A stretch of DNA of 6,013 nt from the NCBI GenBank assembly GCA_018676275.1, contig JABHFC010000238.1, positions 1 to 6,013 of the forward strand, given 5' to 3'. The translations under genes and the position numbers were made by a program. Under the pieces are notes generated by a model, which saw only the letters and a list, made by a program, of their open reading frames with translations, was not told the DNA's origin and did no database searches. Source of the DNA: Gammaproteobacteria bacterium. Lineage in GTDB: Bacteria; Pseudomonadota; Gammaproteobacteria; Eutrophobiales; Eutrophobiaceae. This document shows, piece by piece, positions 1 through 5,666 of this stretch (position 1 is its first letter; every line of letters starts with the position of its first letter).

Positions 1-32
1 TCGTCGTCGTGTATTTCGTTGTGGTCTGTCAT
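1..32 (-). CDS. 5' end of an unidentified gene downstream of the type I secretion operon (partial)
   Basis: Only ten codons and two bases are inside the window, reading MTDHNEIHDD and then an acidic codon start (GA). The ATG at 30-32 is chosen because an AGGAG (40-44) lies 7 nt upstream. A second in-frame ATG at 36-38 is only 1 nt from that AGGAG and is too close to be used. The gene follows the HlyD-type adaptor on the same strand after about 80 bp of AT-rich sequence, so it may belong to the same transcript. The visible N-terminus is hydrophilic and acidic and shows no start of a Sec signal peptide, which would fit a type I secretion substrate or a cytoplasmic protein. That is inference from very little sequence, and the product cannot be identified. 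Confidence 0.6.
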   Translation of the reverse strand, partial: MTDHNEIHDD

Positions 33-39
33 TGTCATA

Positions 40-44
40 CTCCT
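40..44 (-). promoter_or_regulatory. Ribosome binding site of the partial left-edge gene
   Basis: The minus strand reads AGGAG followed by 7 nt and then the ATG at 30-32. It selects that ATG over the one at 36-38. This site is the main evidence that a real gene starts at the window edge. Confidence 0.6.
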
Positions 45-112
45 GGTTAATTAACTGAATATTTAATAGATTTCATAATCATTAACACGGTATTGAGATA
101 GATAAACACATA

Positions 113-1444
113 CTATTTTTCTCTAAATGCCCTGTTGAAACTCTGTGTGATAGGTCGTATCAGGTAATCGAGCGTAGTGCGGCTACCGGTTACGATCATG
201 ACGGCTGCCTGCATACCTGGATACAGTTCAATCTCTTCATCTATCTCTCCGACTAATTCCACACGGGCAAGAAAATATCCTGCCCCACTACGTTCATCGG
301 TAAAGCGATCGGCAGAAACCGTAATCACCTGACCATCTATTGGCAAAATTCGCCTTTGATTGAAAGCAGTCAATCGCACCTGGGCTTTAAGCCCCGCCCT
401 GACTACATCGATATCATCCGGGGCAACCCGGGCCTCCACTATCAAGCGAGCGCCCAGCGGGACAATATCCATTAAATCCTGGCCGGGGGCGATGACGCCG
501 CCAACCGTATGGACCTGTAAATTAACAATAGTGCCGTCAAGTGGGGCACTGATAACCGTTCTTGTCAACACGTCCTGTGCAGCCCTGACCTTTTCGATCA
601 AATCGAATAGATTGCTCTGTACCTTACCTAGTTGCCTTACCACTTCATTTAACGCCTTTGTTTTCAACTCAGTAATCTGTAAACGGGCTTCGTCAATTTT
701 TTGCCTGCCTCTGGCTATTGCTGCCAGATTCTGACTACGCTCTCCGTTAACTTCAGCCCTCTCACGTTGCAATTTCCTGAGTCGTGCTTTACCTGCCAAT
801 CTCTTCTCAAATAATTTTTTATTACTGCTGATCTCATCTTTTGATAATTTAAGTTGCTCATCCTGTGCCTGGGTTAGTCCATTAAGCCCCTGTATTTCTT
901 CTTTCAATTGTTTGATTTGCTGTTCGGTAATTGCGATTTGTCCGAGCAGTGCCTGGCGGCGTGCATTGAAGATATTGACCTGACCTTCAATAACCTGCGC
1001 GACATCTTCGTTCTGTTGTTGTTCGATTAATTCATCCGGGTAATCAATGTTTTCCTTATTATCACGTTCAGCCAGTAATCTTGCCTCCAGTGCCCGGGCA
1101 TTCAAAAAGCGACTTTTCAGTAAGTCGAGATTGGCACGCGCCTGTGTTTCATCCAGATGAATTAATGTCTCCCCTGCCTCGACTTCATCGCCTTCCTGAA
1201 TAAGTATCGCGCCAATAATGCCGCCTTCCAGATGTTGAATCGTCTTACGTTTACTATCTACAGAAACAACACCAGGGGCGATAGCTGCACTTTCCAAAGG
1301 CACGATCGTGGCCCAGACACCAAACATGCCAAAAAATAGAATAATAATAAATATGCCTGTCGTAACAGGGACCTTGATACCGAGACCATCATCAACTGAA
1401 TCAATATGATGAGAACATACTTGTGTAGAAAAATTGTTAGCCAT
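113..1444 (-). CDS. HlyD-family type I secretion periplasmic adaptor (PrtE/AprE type)
   Basis: This 443-residue membrane-fusion protein would link the inner-membrane ABC exporter to an outer-membrane TolC-type channel. In order: a short cytoplasmic N-terminus; one transmembrane anchor at about 27-49; the first half of a lipoyl/barrel-sandwich domain at about 57-98, with the family motif IQHLEGGIIGAI and then GDEVEAGETLIHLD; a long charged coiled-coil hairpin at about 100-290; the second lipoyl half at about 295-330 (RTVISAPLDGTIVNLQV); and a beta-barrel region to about 430. The C-terminus, YLIRPITQSFNRAFREK, is the usual ending of this family, so the gene looks full length. The ATG lies inside the last codons of the ABC gene (8-bp overlap) and has only a weak GAG upstream, which suggests translational coupling. 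Family membership is clear; the exported substrate is unknown. Confidence 0.95.
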   Translation of the reverse strand: MANNFSTQVCSHHIDSVDDGLGIKVPVTTGIFIIILFFGMFGVWATIVPLESAAIAPGVVSVDSKRKTIQHLEGGIIGAILIQEGDEVEAGETLIHLDETQARANLDLLKSRFLNARALEARLLAERDNKENIDYPDELIEQQQNEDVAQVIEGQVNIFNARRQALLGQIAITEQQIKQLKEEIQGLNGLTQAQDEQLKLSKDEISSNKKLFEKRLAGKARLRKLQRERAEVNGERSQNLAAIARGRQKIDEARLQITELKTKALNEVVRQLGKVQSNLFDLIEKVRAAQDVLTRTVISAPLDGTIVNLQVHTVGGVIAPGQDLMDIVPLGARLIVEARVAPDDIDVVRAGLKAQVRLTAFNQRRILPIDGQVITVSADRFTDERSGAGYFLARVELVGEIDEEIELYPGMQAAVMIVTGSRTTLDYLIRPITQSFNRAFREK

Positions 1445-3158
1445 GACGTTTTATCTCGGTAACATTTGCTTTTTTTGCATTTTCCGTCAATCTCGCCAAC
1501 ACCTCATCCTTTGCTCCGAAATCCTGCACCTGCCCCTGACGTAGCACCAGAATTTTGTCAACATGCTGTATGACATTTGGCCGATGGCCGATGATGACTA
1601 CCGTAATACCTTTTTCCTTGAGATTTTTTAATGCATTGAGCAACGCTTCTTCCCCCACTGCATCCAGATTGGCATTGGGCTCATCCAGCACCACAAAGCG
1701 GGGGTTGCCATACAAAGCCCGGGCCAGAGCAATGCGCTGGCGCTCTCCGCCTGACAAGGCAGCCCCGCTCTCACCTATAGACGTGTCATAACCATTAGAG
1801 AAATGTAGAATCATGTCATGACAAGCCGCCAATCTGGCAGCTTCCACCACCTTTTCCGGCTCGCCTTCACCCATACGAGCAATGTTTTCCTTCACCGTCC
1901 CGCTAAACAGTTCGATGTCCTGGGGTAGATAGCCACAATACTGCCCCAGATCTTCAGGATCCCATTTGGCCACATCCATGCCATCAAGCCTTGCCTGCCC
2001 AAGTCGTGGAGTAATATTGCCCAATAGAAGACGCACCAGAGTGGTTTTTCCCGATGCTGATGGTCCAATTAATCCCAGGGCTTCACCCTGAGCAAGGGTA
2101 AAATTTATGCTCCTTAGAACAGGTTCTGTTTGCCCCGGGTGAATATAGGAGAGACCCTCTACAGAAATCTTGCCTTCTGGTACCGGTAGAGACATGGATT
2201 CCGCCCGCGCAGGCATAGTTGATACCTGATGTTTTAATCTATTATAAGCACCGCTGGCTGCGATGGCGGATTTCCAGGCGCTAATCGCCTGTTCCACCGG
2301 CGAAAGAGCACGTCCCATGAGAATGGATCCGGCGATCATACCGCCGGGTGTCAGTTTACCCTGTATGACTAACCAGGCCCCCGTACCCAGCATTGCGACT
2401 TGTAATACCAGGCGAACGAACTTGGAAATAGCAATGACCATCCCACTTCTATAACTGGCATTTGCCTGCTTGTTCAGGCCTTCTGCATTAACCCGATCCC
2501 AGCGGGCTATCAAATTTGGCATCAGTCCCATGGCCTCGATGACGTCAGCATTGCGTACTGCAGCTTCGGCCTGCTGCATGGCTTTGATATTGGCTTTGCT
2601 CGCCGCTGCCATCAATGGTCGTGTGATATATTCATTTATGACTGCTAGTGTAAACAGGATAATGGCCCCTATCAGGGCGACTATCCCTAAATAAGGATGT
2701 AAGAGGAAAACGAAAATTAGAAAAATCGGGGCCCAGGGAGAATCCAGAAACGAAAAAATTTCTGATCCGGACAGGAAAGTTCGGAATGTATTTAAATCTC
2801 GAAGTCCCTGGATAGACGGATCGCTCCCATTCTTCAACGGTAATGAGATGCTCCCCGTTAATACCGTTCCAGCAAGACGTCTGTCTATCCATGAGCCAAT
2901 CTTGATCATGATATTACTGCGAACGGCTTCCAGTAAGGCAAGCGTCAGGATGGCTAGCACAATAATGATGCTCAACAACATGAGCGTATCAGTAGAACGA
3001 CTGGATAAGACCCGATCAAAAATCTGTAACATATAGACCGGAACCGCTAACATTAATACATTGATACAAAGACTGAATAACACCACCACATACAAGCCTT
3101 TCCGAGCCATATAAATGGTCTCTTCCAGCAGTTTCTGTACAGATGTTATTTCATTCAC
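1437..3158 (-). CDS. Type I secretion ABC transporter, permease/ATPase fusion (PrtD/AprD type)
   Basis: This 573-residue half-transporter would dimerise in the inner membrane and power one-step export of an unprocessed protein. The N-terminal membrane domain has hydrophobic segments at about 21-43, 58-80, 140-175 and 240-268, with the family-typical VPVYMLQIFDRVLSSRS at about 39-55. The ATPase domain is complete: Walker A GPSASGKT (365-372), Q-loop Q413, signature LSGGE (468-472), Walker B FVVLDEP (488-494), D-loop NLDA (497-500) and H-loop H525. It lacks the roughly 120-residue N-terminal C39-like domain of HlyB, which puts it with PrtD/AprD exporters of proteases, lipases and RTX-like proteins. 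The start is GTG, supported by an AGGA at 3166-3169 seven nt upstream. It is the first gene of the operon with the HlyD-type adaptor. Confidence 0.95.
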   Translation of the reverse strand: MNEITSVQKLLEETIYMARKGLYVVVLFSLCINVLMLAVPVYMLQIFDRVLSSRSTDTLMLLSIIIVLAILTLALLEAVRSNIMIKIGSWIDRRLAGTVLTGSISLPLKNGSDPSIQGLRDLNTFRTFLSGSEIFSFLDSPWAPIFLIFVFLLHPYLGIVALIGAIILFTLAVINEYITRPLMAAASKANIKAMQQAEAAVRNADVIEAMGLMPNLIARWDRVNAEGLNKQANASYRSGMVIAISKFVRLVLQVAMLGTGAWLVIQGKLTPGGMIAGSILMGRALSPVEQAISAWKSAIAASGAYNRLKHQVSTMPARAESMSLPVPEGKISVEGLSYIHPGQTEPVLRSINFTLAQGEALGLIGPSASGKTTLVRLLLGNITPRLGQARLDGMDVAKWDPEDLGQYCGYLPQDIELFSGTVKENIARMGEGEPEKVVEAARLAACHDMILHFSNGYDTSIGESGAALSGGERQRIALARALYGNPRFVVLDEPNANLDAVGEEALLNALKNLKEKGITVVIIGHRPNVIQHVDKILVLRQGQVQDFGAKDEVLARLTENAKKANVTEIKRHG

Positions 3159-3229
3159 TCGCTTTTCCTTTTGTGCAAGCTACAGTGTATTCCTATAATA
3201 AAAGGATATACATCAGAATTTCTTTCCAA

Positions 3230-3257
3230 ATTATACGATTCTTCCGATGGATTGTAA
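3230..3257 (-). promoter_or_regulatory. Candidate sigma-70 promoter of the type I secretion operon
   Basis: On the minus strand a perfect TATAAT (3230-3235) is preceded by a 16-nt spacer and a weak -35-like TTACAA (3252-3257). Transcription would begin near 3223 and leave a leader of about 65 nt before the GTG at 3158. The -10 match and the position between the IS30 remnant and the exporter gene support the call. The poor -35 and AT-rich surroundings make it tentative, and an activator may be needed. Confidence 0.35.
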
Positions 3258-3285
3258 TTTACATTCAGAGAACACTCATAGATAA

Positions 3286-3369
3286 GAGTTAAATGGACGA
3301 CCACGTAAAACTTTAGAATTTGAAACACCAGCAGAGAGATTTAATACATGTGTTGCATCGACCGGTTGA
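3286..3369 (+). pseudogene. C-terminal remnant of an IS30-family transposase
   Basis: The plus strand encodes ELNGRPRKTLEFETPAER, then FNTCVASTG and a TGA at 3367-3369. RPRKTL...F.TPAE.....VASTG is the characteristic C-terminus of IS30-family transposases. An in-frame TAA at 3283-3285 cuts off the upstream side. Just before it, AAGAG-TTAAAT looks like the expected K-R-L-N codons with one base missing, so a frameshift as well as a large deletion is likely. The rest of the transposase, including its DDE domain, is absent. It lies opposite in strand to every intact gene here and is a scar of an older insertion. Family assignment is from recalled motif similarity, not a search. Confidence 0.8.
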
Positions 3370-3457
3370 AATCGCAGGGGTAAAGCAGACACTCAGGCGG
3401 AGTCATATCTGGCATTATTGACCAAATGAAGTGCCAATAATTACATATTCGATTGGG
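3370..3457. other. Non-coding stretch, probably including the 3' flank of the IS30 remnant
   Basis: No coding sequence or RNA gene is recognisable here. The part next to the transposase tail is probably residual non-coding IS30-element DNA, but no terminal inverted repeat can be identified because the other end is missing. A weak 7-bp inverted repeat (ATTATTG at 3414-3420, CAATAAT at 3435-3441) has a 14-nt loop and no T-tract, so it is not a convincing terminator for the converging reading directions. Confidence 0.4.
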
Positions 3458-3667
3458 TTACTTCAATTGCCGTTGCATTTCTTCCTGTTCGTTGAGTATC
3501 TGCCTGACTTCTCGCAACAACGACCGAACGCTACCCTTGTAAGCGTTTCTTGATACCCTCGTCTTACCCGCTTTTGACTTCGGCCCAGTCGATTGCTCCC
3601 ACGGTTTCCATTGGCGTATCAACTCCGCCCGTAAACGCCGATGCTTCGGTGTTCGATAATAGCTCAT
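3458..3667 (-). CDS. Small basic hypothetical protein with STGPKxxxGKxRVxRNAxKG motif
   Basis: This 69-residue protein begins MSYYRTPKHRRLRAELI. A strongly basic N-terminal half carries R/K-rich helices and the motif STGPKSKAGKTRVSRNAYKG (residues 26-45), followed by a charged, probably helical tail rich in R, E and Q. Variants of this S/T-G-P-K/R...GK.R...NA motif recur in small hypothetical proteins near mobile DNA. Its role is unknown; nucleic-acid binding is a guess from charge. The ATG at 3665-3667 is preferred because AGGAG (3674-3678) lies 6 nt upstream and the family start fits. The same frame stays open back to 3781, but that would only deepen the overlap. Its first 34 codons overlap the end of the 220-residue gene in another frame (104 bp). 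Confidence 0.75.
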   Translation of the reverse strand: MSYYRTPKHRRLRAELIRQWKPWEQSTGPKSKAGKTRVSRNAYKGSVRSLLREVRQILNEQEEMQRQLK

Positions 3668-4226
3668 TGCCGTCTCCTGATAGTTTGTTTGGTTGTTTTT
3701 CAATTTCCCGCGCCTGCGAGGGAATACCGTTATTGACTTGTTGTGGCCCATTCGCAATATTCGCCTGCCGCGCATAGACAACCGGCGGGTTTTTAACTTG
3801 CACCAGCGTTTCGAGCGTTGCCCGGCATTGGCTTTGTGCCTTGAGTGCCAGACGCAGATAGGTCTCCGTTGCGGACAGATACCCCTCAGTCATATTTCCA
3901 TGTGCTCGTCGTGCAAGACTGTTGAATAGTTCGTCAAGTGTATGAGCCTGGCTAATTAGCATCCCTTCGGCCCGTTTCAAATCGCCACTATTTACCGCCG
4001 CAACTTGCGTCGATAGCTCACGAGCTAGTGCATTAACCTCATGGTTATCACCCGTGAATTTCTGAATCGTCGCTGCTGCATTTACCTCGGGCCGGGTTAT
4101 CGTCTGGGCAGTAGCGTCGTCTGGGTTTGCGTCTACATGGCGTGACACCTCAATAACGTTACGCGGCTTTATTGGTACTGCCTTCTTCGAAATCTTTTTC
4201 TTTCTGGTTACTTTATTCTTACTCAT
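3564..4226 (-). CDS. Conserved hypothetical protein with NIANGPQQVNNG motif
   Basis: This 220-residue soluble protein has no signal peptide or membrane segment. A lysine-rich N-terminal tail (residues 1-20, KKKISKK) precedes a mostly helical core at about 60-145 (NALARELSTQVAAVN, LDELFNSLARRAHG, YLRLALKAQSQCRATLETL). Then comes a striking conserved-looking segment, KNPPVVYARQANIANGPQQ with VNNG (about 145-167), and a low-complexity tail ending IDWAEVKSG. I recall similar hypothetical proteins in beta- and gammaproteobacteria, often beside a small MSYYRTP-type protein as here, but know of no assigned function. The ATG overlaps the TGA of the 21-codon gene (ATGA), with a purine run GGGGG just upstream. 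The C-terminal 34 codons overlap the next gene. The basic tail plus helical core might suit a nucleic-acid-associated role; this is inference only. Confidence 0.8.
   Translation of the reverse strand: MSKNKVTRKKKISKKAVPIKPRNVIEVSRHVDANPDDATAQTITRPEVNAAATIQKFTGDNHEVNALARELSTQVAAVNSGDLKRAEGMLISQAHTLDELFNSLARRAHGNMTEGYLSATETYLRLALKAQSQCRATLETLVQVKNPPVVYARQANIANGPQQVNNGIPSQAREIEKQPNKLSGDGNELLSNTEASAFTGGVDTPMETVGAIDWAEVKSG
3674..3678 (-). promoter_or_regulatory. Ribosome binding site choosing the MSYY start
   Basis: AGGAG on the minus strand lies 6 nt upstream of the ATG at 3665-3667, inside the coding region of the 220-residue gene. It decides the start of the 69-residue protein over more upstream in-frame ATGs and implies independent initiation on the same transcript. 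Confidence 0.6.
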
Positions 4227-4288
4227 GCTACCCCCAGTCGGTTAATGGCATAGTCTTGATACTCGGTAAATCCGCGTGGTCTGGTCAT
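4223..4288 (-). CDS. Putative 21-residue leader or coupling peptide
   Basis: A 22-codon frame encodes MTRPRGFTEYQ followed by DYAINRLGVA and TGA. It fills the gap between the 144- and 220-residue genes exactly. Its ATG shares ATGA with the stop of the upstream gene (4285-4288), and its TGA shares ATGA with the start of the downstream gene (4223-4226). There is no strong Shine-Dalgarno sequence directly before it, so translation would depend on termination-reinitiation. The amphipathic, protein-like composition and the paired overlaps argue that it is translated. It could be a real small protein, a coupling device, or the relic of a longer gene whose middle was lost. Chance is possible at this length, and no family is recognised. 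Confidence 0.5.
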   Translation of the reverse strand: MTRPRGFTEYQDYAINRLGVA

Positions 4289-4719
4289 TCTGATAACTTT
4301 TCTCGGCTCCACTGATAGACTGTTATATGGCGTATCAATTCTTGAGTTGTTGGATGAATAACTATCCGCCCGGTGCAAATACCATCCGCAAAACTTGCTG
4401 CATACATTCGTATTTCATCTAATGGAGTGCTTCCATCAGATATGTCCTTCAGCTCCTTCTCGCTACAGATTGCCCTGAATTGGACTGGGGTGATTTCAAG
4501 TCCCAGGCAAGCACCGTCAATCAGTTTTTCTGCCTGTATATCCTGTCCAGATTTAAATTGTGATATGCCGGGGTCAATGGATATTTCTGTTTTTCCGTCC
4601 AAATACCCCTGGGTTTGTACTGCCATTACTGACATAAGGGGGCTTTCGTCAGTTTTGTCAGTTAGTCCCCTATGCGTTTCTGGAGTATTTTCTTGAAATT
4701 CGGCTAACCACTTACCCAT
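4285..4719 (-). CDS. Hypothetical protein, first gene of the four-gene cluster
   Basis: This is a 144-residue soluble protein with no signal peptide. It begins MGKWLAEFQENTPETHRGLT and continues DKTDESPLMSVMAVQTQG, a polar T/D-rich N-terminus. A C-terminal half (about 75-135: FRAICSEKELKDI, PLDEIRMYAASFADGICTGRI) looks helical. I recall small proteins with similar ENTPET...TDKTD...MSVM starts near phage- or integrase-like genes in proteobacteria, without known function. The start at 4717-4719 is preferred because GGAGA (4726-4730) lies 6 nt upstream in native DNA. The frame also opens at 4758, but those first codons are IS terminal-repeat sequence. The IS3-family element ends only 13 bp upstream of the ATG, so the gene keeps its ribosome binding site but probably lost its original promoter. 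Its TGA overlaps the next ATG. Confidence 0.7.
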   Translation of the reverse strand: MGKWLAEFQENTPETHRGLTDKTDESPLMSVMAVQTQGYLDGKTEISIDPGISQFKSGQDIQAEKLIDGACLGLEITPVQFRAICSEKELKDISDGSTPLDEIRMYAASFADGICTGRIVIHPTTQELIRHITVYQWSREKLSE

Positions 4720-4725
4720 GCGAAA

Positions 4726-4730
4726 TCTCC
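4726..4730 (-). promoter_or_regulatory. Ribosome binding site at the IS boundary
   Basis: GGAGA on the minus strand lies 6 nt before the ATG at 4717-4719. It is only 2 bp inside the edge of the flanking DNA (the IS begins at 4733). It supports 4719 as the native start of the 144-residue gene and shows how narrowly the insertion missed the translation signals. Confidence 0.55.
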
Positions 4731-4732
4731 AG

Positions 4733-4772
4733 TGACCTGCCCCCAATAACGAGACCAATGTTAAAGTTAGAG
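4733..4772. repeat. Terminal inverted repeat, distal to orfA
   Basis: It starts TGACCTGCCCCC and continues with scattered matches to the other end, regaining identity at ACCA.TG and AAGTTAGA. It corresponds to 5973-6013 with one single-base gap. The element's outer boundary is 4733. Confidence 0.85.
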
Positions 4773-4787
4773 TTTGTGTTCAATTGA

Positions 4788-5666
4788 CTATTGTATTCCC
4801 TGATGTGTTGGCATGACAAATCGTGCTGTGATGTGTTTCGTCATAACGGTTTGCGGAGCCGGTGAACGGTAACCCAATGAACTGTGCGGTCTGATTGTGT
4901 TGTAATGAATACGCCATTGTTCAATCAGTATCTGTGCTTCTTTTAAAGTATAAAAGATTTCTCCATCTAGTAGTTCATCACGTAACTTACCATTGAAACT
5001 TTCATTGTAGCCATTCTCCCAGGGACTACCGGGTTCAATGAACAAGGTTCTGACCTTCGCTGCAGACAACCATTCACGTACCGCGATAGCCGTGAATTCC
5101 GCTCCGTTATCTGAACGAATATGCTCAGGCACACCGTGTTCAAGAAAAAGCGCATTCAAGCAATCCAGCACATCTGTTGAATTGAGTTGCCGCTTTGTCT
5201 TAATGGCGAGAGCCTCGTGCGTGTACTCATCAATTACCGTCAACAGTCGAAAGGCCTTACCGTTATGCGTTCTGTCCATGACAAAGTCATAGGACCATAC
5301 ATGCCTCGGATGCGTTGCTCGTAAACGAATACACGAACCGTCATTCAACCATAATCGCCCTCGTTTTGGCTGTTTTTGAGGGACTTTCAAACCTTCTCGC
5401 CGCCAGATCCGCTCCACTCGTTTGTGATTTACCTGCCAACCTTGTCGATTTAATAAGGCTGTCACACGACGATAACCATAGCGTCCATATTCGGTGGACA
5501 GGTCAATAATGGCTTTGGTTAACATGGATTCATCCTCCCGCAGCACACAGACGCGACGTTGGGTACTGCGGGATTGCCCCAGAATCCGACAGGCACGGCG
5601 TTCCGATACCCCAAGCTGCTCGCGTACATGTCGTACACTTTGCCGTCGCCGCTCGGGGCTTAGTAG
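4788..5666 (-). CDS. IS3-family transposase OrfB (DDE integrase), made by -1 frameshift from orfA
   Basis: This is the catalytic part of the transposase. It catalyses strand cleavage and joining at the element's ends. Counting from the GTG at 5546 (252 residues), an HTH_21-like region (about 14-53) precedes a full rve-type catalytic core with D87 (WSYDFV), D146 (SDNGAEF) and E182 (ENGYNESFNG). The last two are separated by 35 residues, the DD(35)E spacing of the IS3 family. The frame is open upstream to 5681 without a good start and reads LLSPERRRQSVRHVREQ there, which is why the entry begins at the frameshift point. The expected OrfAB fusion is 383 residues, with catalytic residues at 218, 277 and 313. 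Independent initiation at the GTG is possible. The sequence looks intact to the TAG at 4788-4790. Confidence 0.93.
   Translation of the reverse strand, partial: LLSPERRRQSVRHVREQLGVSERRACRILGQSRSTQRRVCVLREDESMLTKAIIDLSTEYGRYGYRRVTALLNRQGWQVNHKRVERIWRREGLKVPQKQPKRGRLWLNDGSCIRLRATHPRHVWSYDFVMDRTHNGKAFRLLTVIDEYTHEALAIKTKRQLNSTDVLDCLNALFLEHGVPEHIRSDNGAEFTAIAVREWLSAAKVRTLFIEPGSPWENGYNESFNGKLRDELLDGEIFYTLKEAQILIEQWRIHYNTIRPHSSLGYRSPAPQTVMTKHITARFVMPTHQGIQ

Noticed and set aside
1..10. TCG repeat (tcgtcgtcgt) as a microsatellite
   Set aside because: It is just the GAC/GAC/GA codons of the acidic N-terminus of the partial gene, too short to be called a repeat.
360..734. Plus-strand open frame opposite the HlyD-type adaptor
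   Set aside because: It is antisense to a clearly coding, well-conserved gene and has a composition typical of mirror-frame translation; no recognisable domain or ribosome binding site supports it.
2632..2892. 86-codon minus-strand frame within the ABC transporter gene
   Set aside because: It lies inside the membrane domain coding region in another frame, has an unprotein-like sequence and no independent start signals.
3171..3199. Plus-strand promoter-like pair TTGTGC, 17 nt, TATAAT
   Set aside because: The -35 matches only TTG, and there is no intact plus-strand gene downstream, only the IS30 fragment. The surroundings are AT-rich, so a TATAAT by chance is unremarkable.
3414..3441. Inverted repeat ATTATTG/CAATAAT as a terminator
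   Set aside because: It has a seven-base AT-rich stem with a 14-nt loop and no following T-run on either strand.
3668..3781. Upstream extension of the 69-residue protein to an ATG at 3779-3781
   Set aside because: The added residues lie wholly inside the 220-residue gene in another frame and look like shadow translation, whereas the ATG at 3667 has a good AGGAG and begins with the recognisable MSYYRTP sequence.
4720..4758. Start of the 144-residue gene at 4758
   Set aside because: The first codons are read from the IS terminal repeat, and the ATG at 4719 has its own GGAGA in flanking DNA.
4733..4800. Outward promoter at the IS end driving the four-gene cluster
   Set aside because: A TTGAAC and a TTGGGG occur on the minus strand, but no -10-like hexamer lies 16-18 nt beyond either. 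Read-through from the transposase remains possible but is not shown by sequence.
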